NCBI GenBank assembly: GCA_902783165.1
Contig: CACZPU010000016.1
Span: 1 to 64,000 of the forward strand
Origin: an uncultured Prevotellaceae bacterium
GTDB taxonomy: Bacteria > Bacteroidota > Bacteroidia > Bacteroidales > Bacteroidaceae
Direction: 5' to 3'
Length of the DNA: 64,000 nt
The first letter of the stretch is position 1. Each line of letters starts with the position of its first letter. Positions 9,234 through 18,409 of this stretch are shown here, one piece after another. A program made the translations under genes and the position numbers. The notes under the pieces were generated by a model, which was given only the letters and a program-made list of their open reading frames with translations, was not told the DNA's origin and did not search any database.

Positions 9234-9278
9234 ATTACTTTCGTTTTTGATGGTTCCTACGTTATTTATTCATCTTTA

Positions 9279-10121
9279 TTATTTCAAGTCTGTAATCTTG
9301 GAGAAGTCTTGGTCTCCGTAGTCCAAGTTCTCACCGCCCATACCCCAAATGAAGGTATAGTTATGAGTGGCAGCTGCACTATGGATGCTCCATTCTGGTG
9401 AAAGGACTGCTTGGTCGCCTTTCATCCATAAGTGGCGTGTCTCGTCCACCTCGCCCATAAAGTGGCAAACGGCTTGATCCTCGGGCACTTCAAAGTAGAA
9501 ATATGCCTCCATGCGACGGCTGTGAACATGAGCAGGCATGGTGTTCCATACACTACCTGGAGCCAACTCGGTCATTCCCATTTGCAATTGGCATGTTGGA
9601 AGCACCTGATTTACCAACATCTTGTTGATGTTGCGCTCGTTACTCATTTCCAAAGATCCCATGTGAGCCACAACGGCATTCTCCTTGGTGACTTTCTTGC
9701 ATGGAAACGCTGCATGGGCAGTTGTAGAGTTGAAGTAAAATTTAGCAGGTGTATTTCCATCTTTTGAGCAGAAAACAACTTCGTGGTCGCCACGGCCAAT
9801 ATAAAGGGCCTCTTTGTAATCGAGTTCAAATACTTCATCACCAACTTTCACACAACCGGCACCGCCAACGTTGAAGATACCTATTTCGCGTCGTGTAGTG
9901 AAATATTCAGCCTTGAGAGGGTCGATGGCTTCCAGTTTCAAACACTCATTGACAGGCATAGCGCCGCCAACCACCATACGGTCGTACATGGAATACACCA
10001 TATTCACCTCATCTTCAGCAAATACTCGCTCAATTAGGAAGTCGCGACGGATGCGTTTCGTGTCGTAATTCTTTGCGTCCTCAGGATGGGCCGCATAGCG
10101 AATCTCATAATTTGTTTTCAT
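9279..10121 (-). CDS. kduI: 5-keto-4-deoxyuronate isomerase (KduI)
   Basis: 280-residue cupin-type isomerase converting 5-keto-4-deoxyuronate to 2,5-diketo-3-deoxygluconate. The four zinc ligands are present: His198 and His200 in PAHVHSRRMEAY, Glu205, and His247 in WSIHSAA. The length and whole-sequence pattern (YAAHPEDAKNYDT at the start, MGGENLDYGDQDF at the end) match KduI. It is the first gene of kduI-kduD and has a good promoter 64-95 bp upstream. Together with the GH2 glucuronidase candidate it indicates use of uronic-acid-containing glycans; the lyase that would make the unsaturated uronate is not in this window. Confidence 0.95.
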   Translation of the reverse strand: MKTNYEIRYAAHPEDAKNYDTKRIRRDFLIERVFAEDEVNMVYSMYDRMVVGGAMPVNECLKLEAIDPLKAEYFTTRREIGIFNVGGAGCVKVGDEVFELDYKEALYIGRGDHEVVFCSKDGNTPAKFYFNSTTAHAAFPCKKVTKENAVVAHMGSLEMSNERNINKMLVNQVLPTCQLQMGMTELAPGSVWNTMPAHVHSRRMEAYFYFEVPEDQAVCHFMGEVDETRHLWMKGDQAVLSPEWSIHSAAATHNYTFIWGMGGENLDYGDQDFSKITDLK

Positions 10122-10184
10122 AATCTGACTATATTTTTGATTTGTAATAATATGCTAGCAATGGCTTGTATGTAGTAGCGAGTG

Positions 10185-10216
10185 CAAAGATACAGAATTT
10201 TCAGATAAATAAGCAA
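10185..10216 (-). promoter_or_regulatory. Promoter of kduI-kduD
   Basis: On the minus strand, TTG (10214-10216), a 21-bp spacer and TATCTTTG (10185-10192) fit the Bacteroidetes promoter. It lies 64 bp upstream of the kduI ATG. The rest of the 312 bp between kduI and the tRNA gene holds only the tRNA terminator; I see no other element in it. Confidence 0.7.
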
Positions 10217-10371
10217 GAAACAAATGAATTTGTTTGTCCAACAGGTCGTTTTTATCAATTATTTATGGAAGAGGGTGTTGGCAAGGAGTTATACATTTTC
10301 TTATTTCGATAAACCTGTTTTCTCCCAAAATGACTGTATTAACAATAAGTCGGAAAGGGAGTTGAGAAAAT

Positions 10372-10405
10372 AAAAAAGCTCCTGTCTGAAAGTGGACAAG
10401 AGCTT
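10372..10405 (-). terminator. Rho-independent terminator after tRNA-Gln
   Basis: An 11-bp stem (arms 10376-10386 and 10395-10405, one G-T pair) with an 8-nt loop is followed on the minus strand by a run of six T. It lies about 30 bp downstream of the tRNA gene. Confidence 0.75.
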
Positions 10406-10433
10406 TTATGAATGTTTCACCTTTTTGTGACAA

Positions 10434-10507
10434 TGGTTGGGTGACTCGGATTCGAACCGGGAATGACAGAACCAAAACCTGTAGTGTTACCATTACACCA
10501 TCACCCA
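10434..10507 (-). tRNA. tRNA-Gln (anticodon TTG), CCA encoded
   Basis: The minus strand folds into a full cloverleaf: acceptor stem TGGGTGA/TCACCCA, D arm with GTAATGGTAA, anticodon loop with TTG, T arm with GGTTCGAATCC. The discriminator A at 10437 is followed by an encoded CCA (10434-10436). TTG reads CAA/CAG (Gln). It has its own promoter and terminator. Confidence 0.95.
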
Positions 10508-10525
10508 AATTGTCGATTTCGGCTG

Positions 10526-10556
10526 CAAAGGTAAGAAAAATTTAGCACGCTGCAAA
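10526..10556 (-). promoter_or_regulatory. Promoter of tRNA-Gln
   Basis: Minus-strand TTTG (10553-10556), a 19-bp spacer and TACCTTTG (10526-10533) end 18 bp upstream of the mature tRNA 5' end. This makes the tRNA a separate unit although tyrS ends only 91 bp upstream. Confidence 0.75.
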
Positions 10557-10598
10557 ATTTTTATGAAAAAAGTAAAGTGAAAAGTGAATAATTATCTC

Positions 10599-11897
10599 TT
10601 ACTTTATAATCAGCAGATAGTAATTCTTCTTTCCTCTCTGAGCCAAAAGGTATTTGCCGTCAATCAAATCTTCGGCTGTGATGGGACGATTTTGGTCGGT
10701 AAGTTTTTCTTTGTTCAGACTGACACCACCGCCCTGCACCATCTTACGCATCTCACCTTTCGATGGGAATACGGGTGCAACTGTCGTGAACAATTCGATT
10801 GCGGGCTGTCCCAGTTGATCCTTGCTGATCTCGAACTGTGGAACACCGTCGAATACATCGAGGAAAGTCTGCTCGTCAAGTTTCTCCAAGCCTTCCTTTG
10901 TTGATTTGCCGAAAAGGATGCTGCTGGCCTCGATAGCTGTATCGAGCGCTTCTTGGGAGTGAACCAGAATGGTTACTTCTTCGGCGAGTCTCTTCTGCAG
11001 TACGCGTCGACCGGGATCCTGCTTGTGCTCTTCCACAAGTGCATCAATGACATCTTTCTCCAGCGATGTGAATATCTTGATGTATCTCTCGGCATCATCG
11101 TCGCTTACGTTCAACCAGAACTGGTAGAACTTGTAGGGTGTGGTTCGCTTAGGGTCGAGCCAGATGTTTCCGCTCTCGGTCTTGCCAAACTTTTTACCAT
11201 CGCTCTTGGTGATGAGCGGACAAGTAAGGGCGAATGTTTCCACCTCGTTGCCCAGTGTGCGACGTATCAACTCTGTGCCAGTGGTCATGTTGCCCCACTG
11301 GTCGTTGCCGCCTAATTGTAGCTTGACTCCTTTGTGCTGATAGAGATAGAGGAAGTCGTAGCCCTGGAGCAGTTGGTAGGTGAATTCGGTGAATGAGAGT
11401 CCGTCGCGAGCCGTTCCGTTGAGACGCTGCTGAACACTCTCCTTGGCCATCATGTAGTTTACAGTTATGTGCTTTCCAACCTCGCGGGCAAAGTCGAGGA
11501 ATGTGAAATCTTTCATCCAGTCATAGTTGTTCACCATCTCGGCGGCATTGGCTTCCTTCGAATCAAAATCGAGGAACTTGGCCACCTGTGCCTTGATGCA
11601 CTCTTGGTTGTGACGTAAGGTTTCGTCGTTGAGCAGGTTGCGTTCCTGACTTTTGCCAGACGGGTCTCCAATCATACCGGTGGCACCACCAACGAGGATG
11701 ATTGGCTTATGTCCGCAGCGCTGCAGGTGACGGAGCATCATGATGCCGCACAAGTGTCCGATGTGCAGCGAGTCAGCTGTTGGGTCGGTACCCAGATAAG
11801 CTGTCACCATCTCCTTCTGTAGGAGTTCTTCTGTTCCTGGCATGATTTGTGCCAGCATACCGCGCCAGCGGAGTTCTTCAACAAAGTTTTTTGTCAT
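10599..11897 (-). CDS. tyrS: Tyrosyl-tRNA synthetase
   Basis: 432-residue class I synthetase charging tRNA-Tyr. The HIGH motif is at residues 45-48 (SLHIGHLCG), the tyrosine-binding core includes [19 protein letters not shown] is present, and the KMSKS-type loop is KFGKTESG. The C-terminal S4-like RNA-binding domain occupies about the last 70 residues ([19 protein letters not shown]). Last gene of the metK-DUF4271-hemD-rnpA-yidD-tyrS row, 39 bp after yidD. Confidence 0.96.
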   Translation of the reverse strand: MTKNFVEELRWRGMLAQIMPGTEELLQKEMVTAYLGTDPTADSLHIGHLCGIMMLRHLQRCGHKPIILVGGATGMIGDPSGKSQERNLLNDETLRHNQECIKAQVAKFLDFDSKEANAAEMVNNYDWMKDFTFLDFAREVGKHITVNYMMAKESVQQRLNGTARDGLSFTEFTYQLLQGYDFLYLYQHKGVKLQLGGNDQWGNMTTGTELIRRTLGNEVETFALTCPLITKSDGKKFGKTESGNIWLDPKRTTPYKFYQFWLNVSDDDAERYIKIFTSLEKDVIDALVEEHKQDPGRRVLQKRLAEEVTILVHSQEALDTAIEASSILFGKSTKEGLEKLDEQTFLDVFDGVPQFEISKDQLGQPAIELFTTVAPVFPSKGEMRKMVQGGGVSLNKEKLTDQNRPITAEDLIDGKYLLAQRGKKNYYLLIIK

Positions 11898-11936
11898 TGT
11901 TCACTTGTTTTATTATTGTTTTCTAGTCAATTTTCT

Positions 11937-12191
11937 TTATGGAACGGGATCATAGCCGCTACCACCCCAAGGGTGACATCTCAGAACCCTTTTTATAGCC
12001 AACCAAAGTCCTTTTAGTGGACCGTGTTTGATGAGTGCTTGCCGTGTGTATTCCGAGCAAGTGGGTGTAAACCGACACGAAGGTGGGGTGAATGGAGATA
12101 TGGCTTTCTGATAGAATAGCACGGGCAGCAGCAAAATGATGACGAAGATCCAAGAGATACCTCTGAATAGTTTGTGCAAGACATTCTTCAT
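11937..12191 (-). CDS. yidD: Membrane protein insertion efficiency factor YidD
   Basis: 84 residues; the family signature [16 protein letters not shown] and the C-terminal [14 protein letters not shown] are intact. A hydrophobic or amphipathic N-terminus ([17 protein letters not shown]) binds the inner membrane. YidD assists YidC-dependent membrane insertion. The ATG overlaps the rnpA stop by 4 bp (ATGA), the usual rnpA-yidD coupling. The rpmH gene that often precedes rnpA is not here. Confidence 0.95.
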   Translation of the reverse strand: MKNVLHKLFRGISWIFVIILLLPVLFYQKAISPFTPPSCRFTPTCSEYTRQALIKHGPLKGLWLAIKRVLRCHPWGGSGYDPVP

Positions 12192-12580
12192 AGTCTTTCT
12201 TTCATTCGTTTCAGAAGAGTTGTAACGCAGTGTTCCACTCGTCTGCTGCTATGATGTTTGTTGTCGAGCCAGATAAACGCCATGGCGACACATTGGTCTT
12301 CACTGTAGTTTAACAGGCTTTTGTGCAATCTATAAGCTTCGCGTATTTGCCGTTTCACCTTGTTGCGATCCACTGCATGCTTGAAGTGCCGCTTGGGAAC
12401 ACTAATTAGGATTGAGGCAGCAAACTGCTTTTCATTATCCCTGTCGTGTTTCATGTAAACAAGTCTTAGGGGGAATGCCACTAAGGAGCGGCTTTCTGTT
12501 CCACCGAAGAGTTCGTTTATCAGCAGTTTGCTTGACATCCGTTCTTCTTTACTTAGTGTAAACGACTCGGTTGCAGGCAT
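12188..12580 (-). CDS. rnpA: Ribonuclease P protein component
   Basis: 130-residue basic protein that helps the RNase P RNA cut tRNA 5' leaders. The conserved RNA-binding motif is [17 protein letters not shown] (around residue 75). Residues 1-30 are typical ([19 protein letters not shown]). It is coupled to yidD by a 4-bp overlap and lies 20 bp after hemD. Confidence 0.94.
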   Translation of the reverse strand: MPATESFTLSKEERMSSKLLINELFGGTESRSLVAFPLRLVYMKHDRDNEKQFAASILISVPKRHFKHAVDRNKVKRQIREAYRLHKSLLNYSEDQCVAMAFIWLDNKHHSSRRVEHCVTTLLKRMKERL

Positions 12581-12600
12581 GCTTAAATGGACGGTGTTTA

Positions 12601-13344
12601 TTATTTATGCTCTTTCAGGAAATGTTTCAGGGCACCTGCCATTGAAGGGTATTTCTCTGTTGGGGCTTCTAACTCTACATTCAAGCCAGCTTCATGAGCA
12701 GCTCTTGCAGTAGAAGGACCGAATGTGGCCACCACAATGTCATTTTTCGTTGTACCAAATGTCTTAGTGAAGGCATTGATTCCGGCAGGACTGAAAAAAA
12801 CGCACATGTCATAGTCGAACACCTTAACTTCTTCTTCAGTGAAATCATTGCTCACGGTGCGGTACATCACACATTCTGTATGGTGAAGTTTCTTGGCTTC
12901 AAGCATTTGGCGAACGCTGTCATCGTGCACGTCACTCATGGGGATGAGATAACGTTCGTTCTTATGTTTTACCATCGAAGGCAATAAATCAACAATCTTT
13001 CCCGTCTGTCCGTAAAACACTTTGCGCTTACGGTATTGAACGTATTTTTGGATGTATAGTGCTATTTGTTCGGTAACACAGAAATACTTCATGTCTTCAG
13101 GAATAGTCATTCGCATTTCTTTAGCCAGCTTGAAATAATTGTCGATGGCGTGGCGTGATGTAAATACTACCGCAGTGTGACCTACGATACTTACTTTTTG
13201 CTGGCGGAATTCTTTAGAGCTAAGGCCCTCCACTTTTATGAATGGACGGAAAACTAACTCTACGTTGAATTCCTTTGCCATTTCAAAATATGGTGACTTT
13301 TCACTAGTAGGCTTAGGCTGCGAAATGAGAATTTTCTTGATCAT
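12601..13344 (-). CDS. hemD: Uroporphyrinogen-III synthase-like protein HemD
   Basis: 247 residues. The family closes hydroxymethylbilane to uroporphyrinogen III for haem synthesis. The N-terminal ILISQPKPTSEKSPYFEMA and the later VVFTSRHAIDNYF and CVFFSPAGINAFTKTFG are the two-lobe pattern of HemD. HemD sequences diverge strongly, so the family call is good but activity is not proven. It starts 7 bp after the DUF4271 gene; that pairing is usual in Bacteroidetes. Confidence 0.85.
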   Translation of the reverse strand: MIKKILISQPKPTSEKSPYFEMAKEFNVELVFRPFIKVEGLSSKEFRQQKVSIVGHTAVVFTSRHAIDNYFKLAKEMRMTIPEDMKYFCVTEQIALYIQKYVQYRKRKVFYGQTGKIVDLLPSMVKHKNERYLIPMSDVHDDSVRQMLEAKKLHHTECVMYRTVSNDFTEEEVKVFDYDMCVFFSPAGINAFTKTFGTTKNDIVVATFGPSTARAAHEAGLNVELEAPTEKYPSMAGALKHFLKEHK

Positions 13345-13351
13345 TATTGTC

Positions 13352-14425
13352 TTAAAAATTTATTTTCAAATTATCTACAATCATTACCATCAACCCAGCT
13401 AATATGAGAAGAGGTGTTAATTCGAGCGCACAAAAGTACAAAATATTTTGCAATAAACCGCTGTTTCTTCTGAAAAAGATAACAAAGCACTTGTAAAATG
13501 TCAAAATTTTAACTAGAATCAATACGATTGCCATATAAATTATGGCACTTTCCATGGATAAATCGAAATAGCTGAGAAGTAGAACTAAGGGAAAAAGAAC
13601 AATTCCTTCCATGGCTGCAATGAATAGCATAGACTTCAGCCATTGTTCATTTTTTTTTCTATCGAAAAAAACCCAATTAACAAATCCGTAGATGATTCCT
13701 TTGAGCAGAAAATACCCAACGAAACAACCAAAGAATATAACTATCAGTTGGTGTTGGGATTCTAGAATAAATGTGTCCGCAACTTCTGTTTGTGTGTATA
13801 AAAAAATGAGTACAGACAACATCAGACACGTAATCAGTACTAAAAACGATTGGAATCGAAATTCGCCAGTGGTCTCTGTAATTACCGTCACATTCTCGCT
13901 TCTTGGTATATAGAAGAAATTGCGAGCTTGTCTCACGATGAACTGACGTGAGAAGGAAAAAGATATAAGTGCTAGGATGAAACTACCAAGCAACAGGCTT
14001 GTTATCAGGTTGTCATGGCGAATGGAGTAGGGAAGAGGGTCGCCTGCTATTCCATAGCGTCCTCCATTTAGTTCTGGATGGAACAGACTGTCGTTCGAAA
14101 AATAACTTTCTCGATAATATTGTGGAAGATTGATATCCTTAATGCTTTTCCCCTTGTCGTGGCAGGGTAGATGCAGTGTGTCGGGACGTGTGCTTAGGTG
14201 TGTCAGCTCAGGATGGAATGCAGCTTGAATTGCAGAATCTTGCTGCGCTGGAGTTGCGTCTTTCGGCAGCAACCTCAATACCTGGTAGGCATGAGTGAAC
14301 TTGATAGGTCGCGCAGCACCAAGAGTAGCCGAACTGTCTTTTCCGGCTACATTCTCTTTAACCACGCTGCTCTCTTCAACTATCGGTTGGGTGGCTTGGT
14401 TCAAACTGTCCTGCTGTTGGAACAT
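13352..14425 (-). CDS. DUF4271 membrane protein
   Basis: 357 residues. The first 140 are polar and Ser/Thr/Gln-rich; the rest has about seven hydrophobic helices (LITSLLLGSFILALISFSF, FFGCFVGYFLLKGIIYGFV, GIVLFPLVLLLSY and others), so it is an inner-membrane protein. It resembles the Bacteroidetes DUF4271 family, which has no known function and often sits beside hemD. Its ATG shares one base with the metK stop (TAATG), indicating translational coupling, and hemD follows after 7 bp. Confidence 0.75.
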   Translation of the reverse strand: MFQQQDSLNQATQPIVEESSVVKENVAGKDSSATLGAARPIKFTHAYQVLRLLPKDATPAQQDSAIQAAFHPELTHLSTRPDTLHLPCHDKGKSIKDINLPQYYRESYFSNDSLFHPELNGGRYGIAGDPLPYSIRHDNLITSLLLGSFILALISFSFSRQFIVRQARNFFYIPRSENVTVITETTGEFRFQSFLVLITCLMLSVLIFLYTQTEVADTFILESQHQLIVIFFGCFVGYFLLKGIIYGFVNWVFFDRKKNEQWLKSMLFIAAMEGIVLFPLVLLLSYFDLSMESAIIYMAIVLILVKILTFYKCFVIFFRRNSGLLQNILYFCALELTPLLILAGLMVMIVDNLKINF

Positions 14426-15684
14426 TATATACCAAATTCCTTTTTGATTCTTTCAACACAGTCGAGTTTCTCCCAAGTAAACAACTCCACTTCAATTGTC
14501 TTGGTCTCGTGATAGTGACTGGTAAATGTTTTTTTGATGATTCGCGGGGCGCGCCCCATATGGCCATATGCTGCAGTTTCCACGAAGATGGGTTGGCGTA
14601 GTTTCAAGCTGCGTTCGATAGCTTTCGGACGAAGGTCGAACATGTTCTTTATTATATCAGCAATCTCACCGTCGCTTTCTTTCACATGGCTCTTTCCATA
14701 GGTGTTAACATAGATGCTCACAGGTTCTGCAACACCTATGGCATAGCTGACCTGCACCAACATTTCATCTGCAACACCTGCTGCCACCATATTTTTGGCA
14801 ATGTGTCTGGCGGCATAGGCAGCAGAGCGGTCAACTTTGCTTGAATCTTTGCCAGAGAATGCTCCACCACCATGGGCGCCTTTCCCTCCATAGGTGTCTA
14901 CAATGATCTTGCGACCTGTCAGACCGGTGTCGCCATGAGGGCCGCCAATAACGAATTTGCCAGTGGGGTTTACATAATACTTAATCTTATCATTGAACAA
15001 TGCCAGTACCTTCGGACTGTGAATTTGGGCTTTCACACGGGGAATGAGGATGTTAATGATATCATCTTTGATGCGTGCCAACATTTTCTTGTCATCGGAA
15101 TCAAACTCATCGTGTTGAGTACTCACGACGATAGTGTCGATTCGTTGCGGTATACCTTCATCGCTATATTCTATGGTTACTTGGCTTTTTGAGTCGGGGC
15201 GAAGGTATGTCATTTCCTTACCCTCTTTGCGAATTTCTGCCAAACAGCGCATCAGTAGATGAGCTAAGTCAAGCGATAATGGCATATAGTTCTCCGTTTC
15301 ATTCGTTGCATATCCAAACATCATACCTTGGTCGCCGGCTCCTTGGTTGTTGTCCTCCTCGCGGTCAACACCACGGCTGATGTCACCACTTTGTTCATGA
15401 ATGGCAGTCAGAATGCCGCATGAATCGCCATCGAATTGGTATTCGCTTTTGGTATAGCCAATTCGCTTTATGGTTCGGCGCGCAATGGTTTGTAGGTCGA
15501 TATAAGCCTCTGAGCGAACCTCGCCCATGATTACAACTTGTCCAGTAGTAACAAATGTCTCTATCGCGCAACGTGCCTTGTCATCGTATGCTAAGAACTG
15601 GTCTAACAATGCATCGGATATTTGGTCGGCCACTTTGTCAGGATGTCCCTCCGAAACCGATTCTGATGAGAATAAATATGCCAT
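14425..15684 (-). CDS. metK: S-adenosylmethionine synthetase
   Basis: 419 residues from ATG 15684 ([17 protein letters not shown]). Reading further upstream only adds residues that overlap the promoter, so this is the start. The enzyme makes S-adenosylmethionine from methionine and ATP. His14/Asp16/Lys17 form the ATP-binding GHPDK motif; [10 protein letters not shown] (methionine loop) and [16 protein letters not shown] (phosphate loop) are intact. Slightly longer than the E. coli enzyme (384). It heads a minus-strand unit running to tyrS. Confidence 0.97.
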   Translation of the reverse strand: MAYLFSSESVSEGHPDKVADQISDALLDQFLAYDDKARCAIETFVTTGQVVIMGEVRSEAYIDLQTIARRTIKRIGYTKSEYQFDGDSCGILTAIHEQSGDISRGVDREEDNNQGAGDQGMMFGYATNETENYMPLSLDLAHLLMRCLAEIRKEGKEMTYLRPDSKSQVTIEYSDEGIPQRIDTIVVSTQHDEFDSDDKKMLARIKDDIINILIPRVKAQIHSPKVLALFNDKIKYYVNPTGKFVIGGPHGDTGLTGRKIIVDTYGGKGAHGGGAFSGKDSSKVDRSAAYAARHIAKNMVAAGVADEMLVQVSYAIGVAEPVSIYVNTYGKSHVKESDGEIADIIKNMFDLRPKAIERSLKLRQPIFVETAAYGHMGRAPRIIKKTFTSHYHETKTIEVELFTWEKLDCVERIKKEFGI

Positions 15685-15715
15685 GTCTTTATACGTTATT
15701 ATATTATTCGGGCTG

Positions 15716-15747
15716 CAAAGGTACAAATAAGTGAGCGAAAAGCCAAA
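15716..15747 (-). promoter_or_regulatory. Promoter of metK
   Basis: Minus-strand TTTG (15744-15747), a 20-bp spacer and TACCTTTG (15716-15723), 31 bp upstream of the chosen metK ATG. A full match to the Bacteroidetes consensus. Confidence 0.8.
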
Positions 15748-15964
15748 TTTTTGGAGCTGTGAATACAAGAAATCCTTGCATTTCGTTTGTTGAGTCGTGA
15801 AAATAAATAACAATAGGCATGTCTCAAGAGTAGCGATATAAAAAGAAATGTGTATAATGCATCTCTTTGTGTTTTATGCTTAAATATATTATAAAAGGAG
15901 GTTATGTCATGATGAAGTGAACCCCAGAAAATGGAAATAACCAGAGAAATGTGATACAACACAG

Positions 15965-16221
15965 CACTCCGATATGACAGTATCATTACAAAGCTTTCAG
16001 GATACATTGAAAAAGCATGGAGTTATACAAAGTATGTCACAAAATTAAACTGTTTGAACAATCATGTTAAGGAGAACAGATTCGGAATGATGAAATCAGA
16101 ACTGTTACATGCTAAACTCTACAATTCTATGAAGTTGTTTAAGAGTGACTTGAAAGAATATTTAGAATGGTGTTATAATAAAAGGATTGAGTCCGGTACA
16201 ATACCGAACTCAAAACCTTAG
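15965..16221 (+). pseudogene. Remnant of an IS3-family transposase (C-terminal catalytic part, frameshifted)
   Basis: Frame one (15965-16048) reads HSDM, then DTLKKHGVIQSMSQN and a stop. The -1 frame continues with NCLNNHVKENRFGMMKSEL and, after a gap, KEYLEWCYNKRIES, stopping at 16221. Together these align with the end of the rve integrase core of IS3-family transposases (pattern HSD...LKKHGIIQSMS..GNCLDNAVMENFFG.LKSEL...YNNKRI). The Glu of VKENRF would be the last catalytic acidic residue. At least one frameshift, the lost N-terminal half and a changed GWQYQ region show it is dead. Nothing recognisable remains between the metK promoter and 15930 apart from a possible further piece of the same gene. 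Confidence 0.75.
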
Positions 16222-16223
16222 GG

Positions 16224-16247
16224 AATAAAAACGTATTTGACGTTTTA
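16224..16247. terminator. Weak AT-rich hairpin, possible dsbD terminator
   Basis: AAAACGT-ATTTG-ACGTTTT with T/A runs on both sides, lying 56 bp beyond the dsbD stop. It could terminate dsbD on the minus strand or belong to the decayed insertion sequence. The stem is short and AT-rich. Confidence 0.3.
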
Positions 16248-16252
16248 CTTTT

Positions 16253-16265
16253 AGGGGACATTACA
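16253..16265. repeat. Possible right terminal repeat of the IS3-family remnant
   Basis: AGGGGACATTACA (reverse TGTAATGTCCCCT) lies 31 bp after the transposase remnant and has the TG...CCCC look of an insertion-sequence end. No left partner was found, so this is a guess from position and sequence type. Confidence 0.3.
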
Positions 16266-16302
16266 CAAGCATCCCCCCTTCATAATATATAAGAATGTCA
16301 AT

Positions 16303-18375
16303 CTATTTCTGGAAGTTCTTCTTGCCTTCCTCGAGGAATTTTACATACTTGCTGATATCCTCATCATAGACGGCTGACCCGGTAAGCGGATTGCCTTCGT
16401 TGTCGAGAGCTACATAGAAAGGTTGAGCGTTAGCACCAAACTTGGAGCGCTGCAAGTAACTCCACTTGTCGCCTACGGTACGCAGTGTGCGCTGCTGACC
16501 ATTCTCTTCAGTAACAATGATTTGCTCGGGAAGCGGAGTTTTGTCATCAACGAACAAAGAAATGAGCACATAGTCGTTTTCAAGAAGATTTGCCACGGCG
16601 GGATCTGTCCAGACTGCGGCTTCCATCTTACGGCAGTTCACACAACCGAAACCTGTGAAGTCAACCAAAACAGGTTTGCCCATAGCTTTGGCAGCTGCCA
16701 TTCCTTCCTCGTAGTTCTTATATTTAGCTTCTACTACTTCAGCCTTGTAAAGGTTGAAGTCTTGAGTGTTCATTGGAGGAGCAAATGCGCTTACTGCTTT
16801 GCAGGGAGCACCCCATAGTCCAGGAACCATATAGATGGCGAATGCGATGGATACCAATCCGAGCATGATGCAAACCACGGGCATGGGTTTGTCCATTTCA
16901 CCGCCTTCCCAGTCGCTCTGGAATTTCAGTTTGCCAATGAGATAGAGTCCGAGAGCGCCGAAGATGACAATCCAGAGGCAAAGGAATACTTCGCGGTCGA
17001 GTAGACGCCATCCGTAAGCGAGGTCGGCCACAGAGAAGAATTTCAAAGCAAAGGCAAGCTCGATGAAGCCAAGTGTCACCTTAATGATATTCATCCATCC
17101 TCCCGATTTTGGTGCTTTCTTCAACCATGTGGGGAACATGGCAAAAAGTGTGAATGGCAATGCCAAAGCAAGTGCGAAGCCAAACATGCCGATGGCTGGT
17201 CCCCAGAAATTGCCACTTGTGGCAAAGTCGACGAGCAGGAATCCAATAATGGGACCAGTGCATGAAAAGCTCACGAGTGAGAGCGTGAATGCCATAAGGA
17301 AGATAGACAGCAGACCGCTGGTGCTACTAGCCTTAGAGTCAACCTTGTTTGTCCACGATGCAGGCAACGTGAGCTCGAACCAGCCAAAGAAACTGAGTGC
17401 AAATACAACGAGCAGCAAACAAAAGAATATATTGAATATGGCATTGGTGGACAATGCATTCAAAGCACTGGCGCCAAAAATGGCAGTGATGGCGAGACCA
17501 AGTGCAAGATAAATTACAACAATAGAAATACCGTAAGTGATGGCATCCTTGATACCTTTCTTCTTGTCGTCCTTAGCTCGTTTCAAGAAGAAACTTACAG
17601 TCATTGGGATGATGGGCCATACACATGGAGTGAACAATGCAACGAGTCCGCCAAGCAGTCCCATCAAAAATATATATAACAACGAGCGGTCTTTATGATC
17701 TTCACCATTGAAAGCCTGCAATTCTTTGATTACAGGCTTCCAAAGGCTATTTACCTCAGTTGAGTCGAGTGGGGCAACTGCTGCGGTTGTTACGCTGTCG
17801 GTAGCGTTTTTCAAAGAATCAGCATTTGCACCATCTGTCAAATTGGCTGCCAGAGCAGCAGGGTCTTCTACTTCTTCATTTTTTTTTTCCTCCTTGGCTT
17901 CTGGAGCATCCTTTGGACCTTCGCCCTTGAAGTCAAACTCTACAGAAGTGGGAGGCATGCAGTTCTGGTCGTTACAAGCACCGTATTCCAGGTATCCTTT
18001 GATGTTGTATGTCTTGCCTGTAACCTTGTAGCGCTGGATAAATGTCACATTATTCTCAAAGTAGCGCAGTGTCATGTCGAACAACTTGTCGAATTTGTTG
18101 ATTTCCTTTCCTTGAGCCTTCAATTTCCCATCTGCCTTGGCACCTTCAGCCTTCTCGGTGTTGATGGTGGCTGAGATAGGACCGTCAGCAGGCAACCCTG
18201 TGGAATAGACATGCCAGCCAGCATCAATTTTGCCAGTGAAAATGACATCCACCTCGGTTGGAGACACTTGTTTTTGGGTCACTGTGAAATGAACTGGATC
18301 TTGCATTTGTGCATTTGCCGCCATGGCAAAGAAGGCCATAATGGCAACCAGAATAGTTGTTTTGATAGTTTTCAT
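16303..18375 (-). CDS. dsbD: Thiol:disulfide interchange protein DsbD-like
   Basis: 690 residues carrying electrons from cytoplasmic thioredoxin to the periplasm. A signal peptide (MKTIKTTILVAIMAFFAMA) is followed by an N-terminal DsbD-alpha-like domain with the cysteine pair GACNDQNCMPP. A Glu/Ala/Thr-rich linker (about 150-205) leads to the eight-helix core with its two redox cysteines in FTPCVWPIIP and SFSCTGPII. The C-terminal thioredoxin-fold domain has CVNC (Cys578/Cys581 in GFGCVNCRKME). All three parts are complete. It starts 34 bp after the cysteine-desulfidase-like gene and is probably co-transcribed with it. A decayed insertion sequence lies just beyond its stop. Confidence 0.93.
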   Translation of the reverse strand: MKTIKTTILVAIMAFFAMAANAQMQDPVHFTVTQKQVSPTEVDVIFTGKIDAGWHVYSTGLPADGPISATINTEKAEGAKADGKLKAQGKEINKFDKLFDMTLRYFENNVTFIQRYKVTGKTYNIKGYLEYGACNDQNCMPPTSVEFDFKGEGPKDAPEAKEEKKNEEVEDPAALAANLTDGANADSLKNATDSVTTAAVAPLDSTEVNSLWKPVIKELQAFNGEDHKDRSLLYIFLMGLLGGLVALFTPCVWPIIPMTVSFFLKRAKDDKKKGIKDAITYGISIVVIYLALGLAITAIFGASALNALSTNAIFNIFFCLLLVVFALSFFGWFELTLPASWTNKVDSKASSTSGLLSIFLMAFTLSLVSFSCTGPIIGFLLVDFATSGNFWGPAIGMFGFALALALPFTLFAMFPTWLKKAPKSGGWMNIIKVTLGFIELAFALKFFSVADLAYGWRLLDREVFLCLWIVIFGALGLYLIGKLKFQSDWEGGEMDKPMPVVCIMLGLVSIAFAIYMVPGLWGAPCKAVSAFAPPMNTQDFNLYKAEVVEAKYKNYEEGMAAAKAMGKPVLVDFTGFGCVNCRKMEAAVWTDPAVANLLENDYVLISLFVDDKTPLPEQIIVTEENGQQRTLRTVGDKWSYLQRSKFGANAQPFYVALDNEGNPLTGSAVYDEDISKYVKFLEEGKKNFQK

Positions 18376-18409
18376 ATTTGTTCGTTGATGTAAAAGTGTT
18401 CTTGATATA

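Noticed and set aside
10263..10508. 81-residue minus-strand ORF
   Set aside because: It runs across the tRNA-Gln gene and its terminator.
15685..15813. N-terminal extension of MetK by 43 residues
   Set aside because: The extension overlaps the metK promoter and is unlike the family; [17 protein letters not shown] is the normal start.
16188..16216. Inverted repeat around GAGTCCGGTA as a terminator
   Set aside because: It lies inside the transposase remnant's reading frame, has mismatches and no T run.
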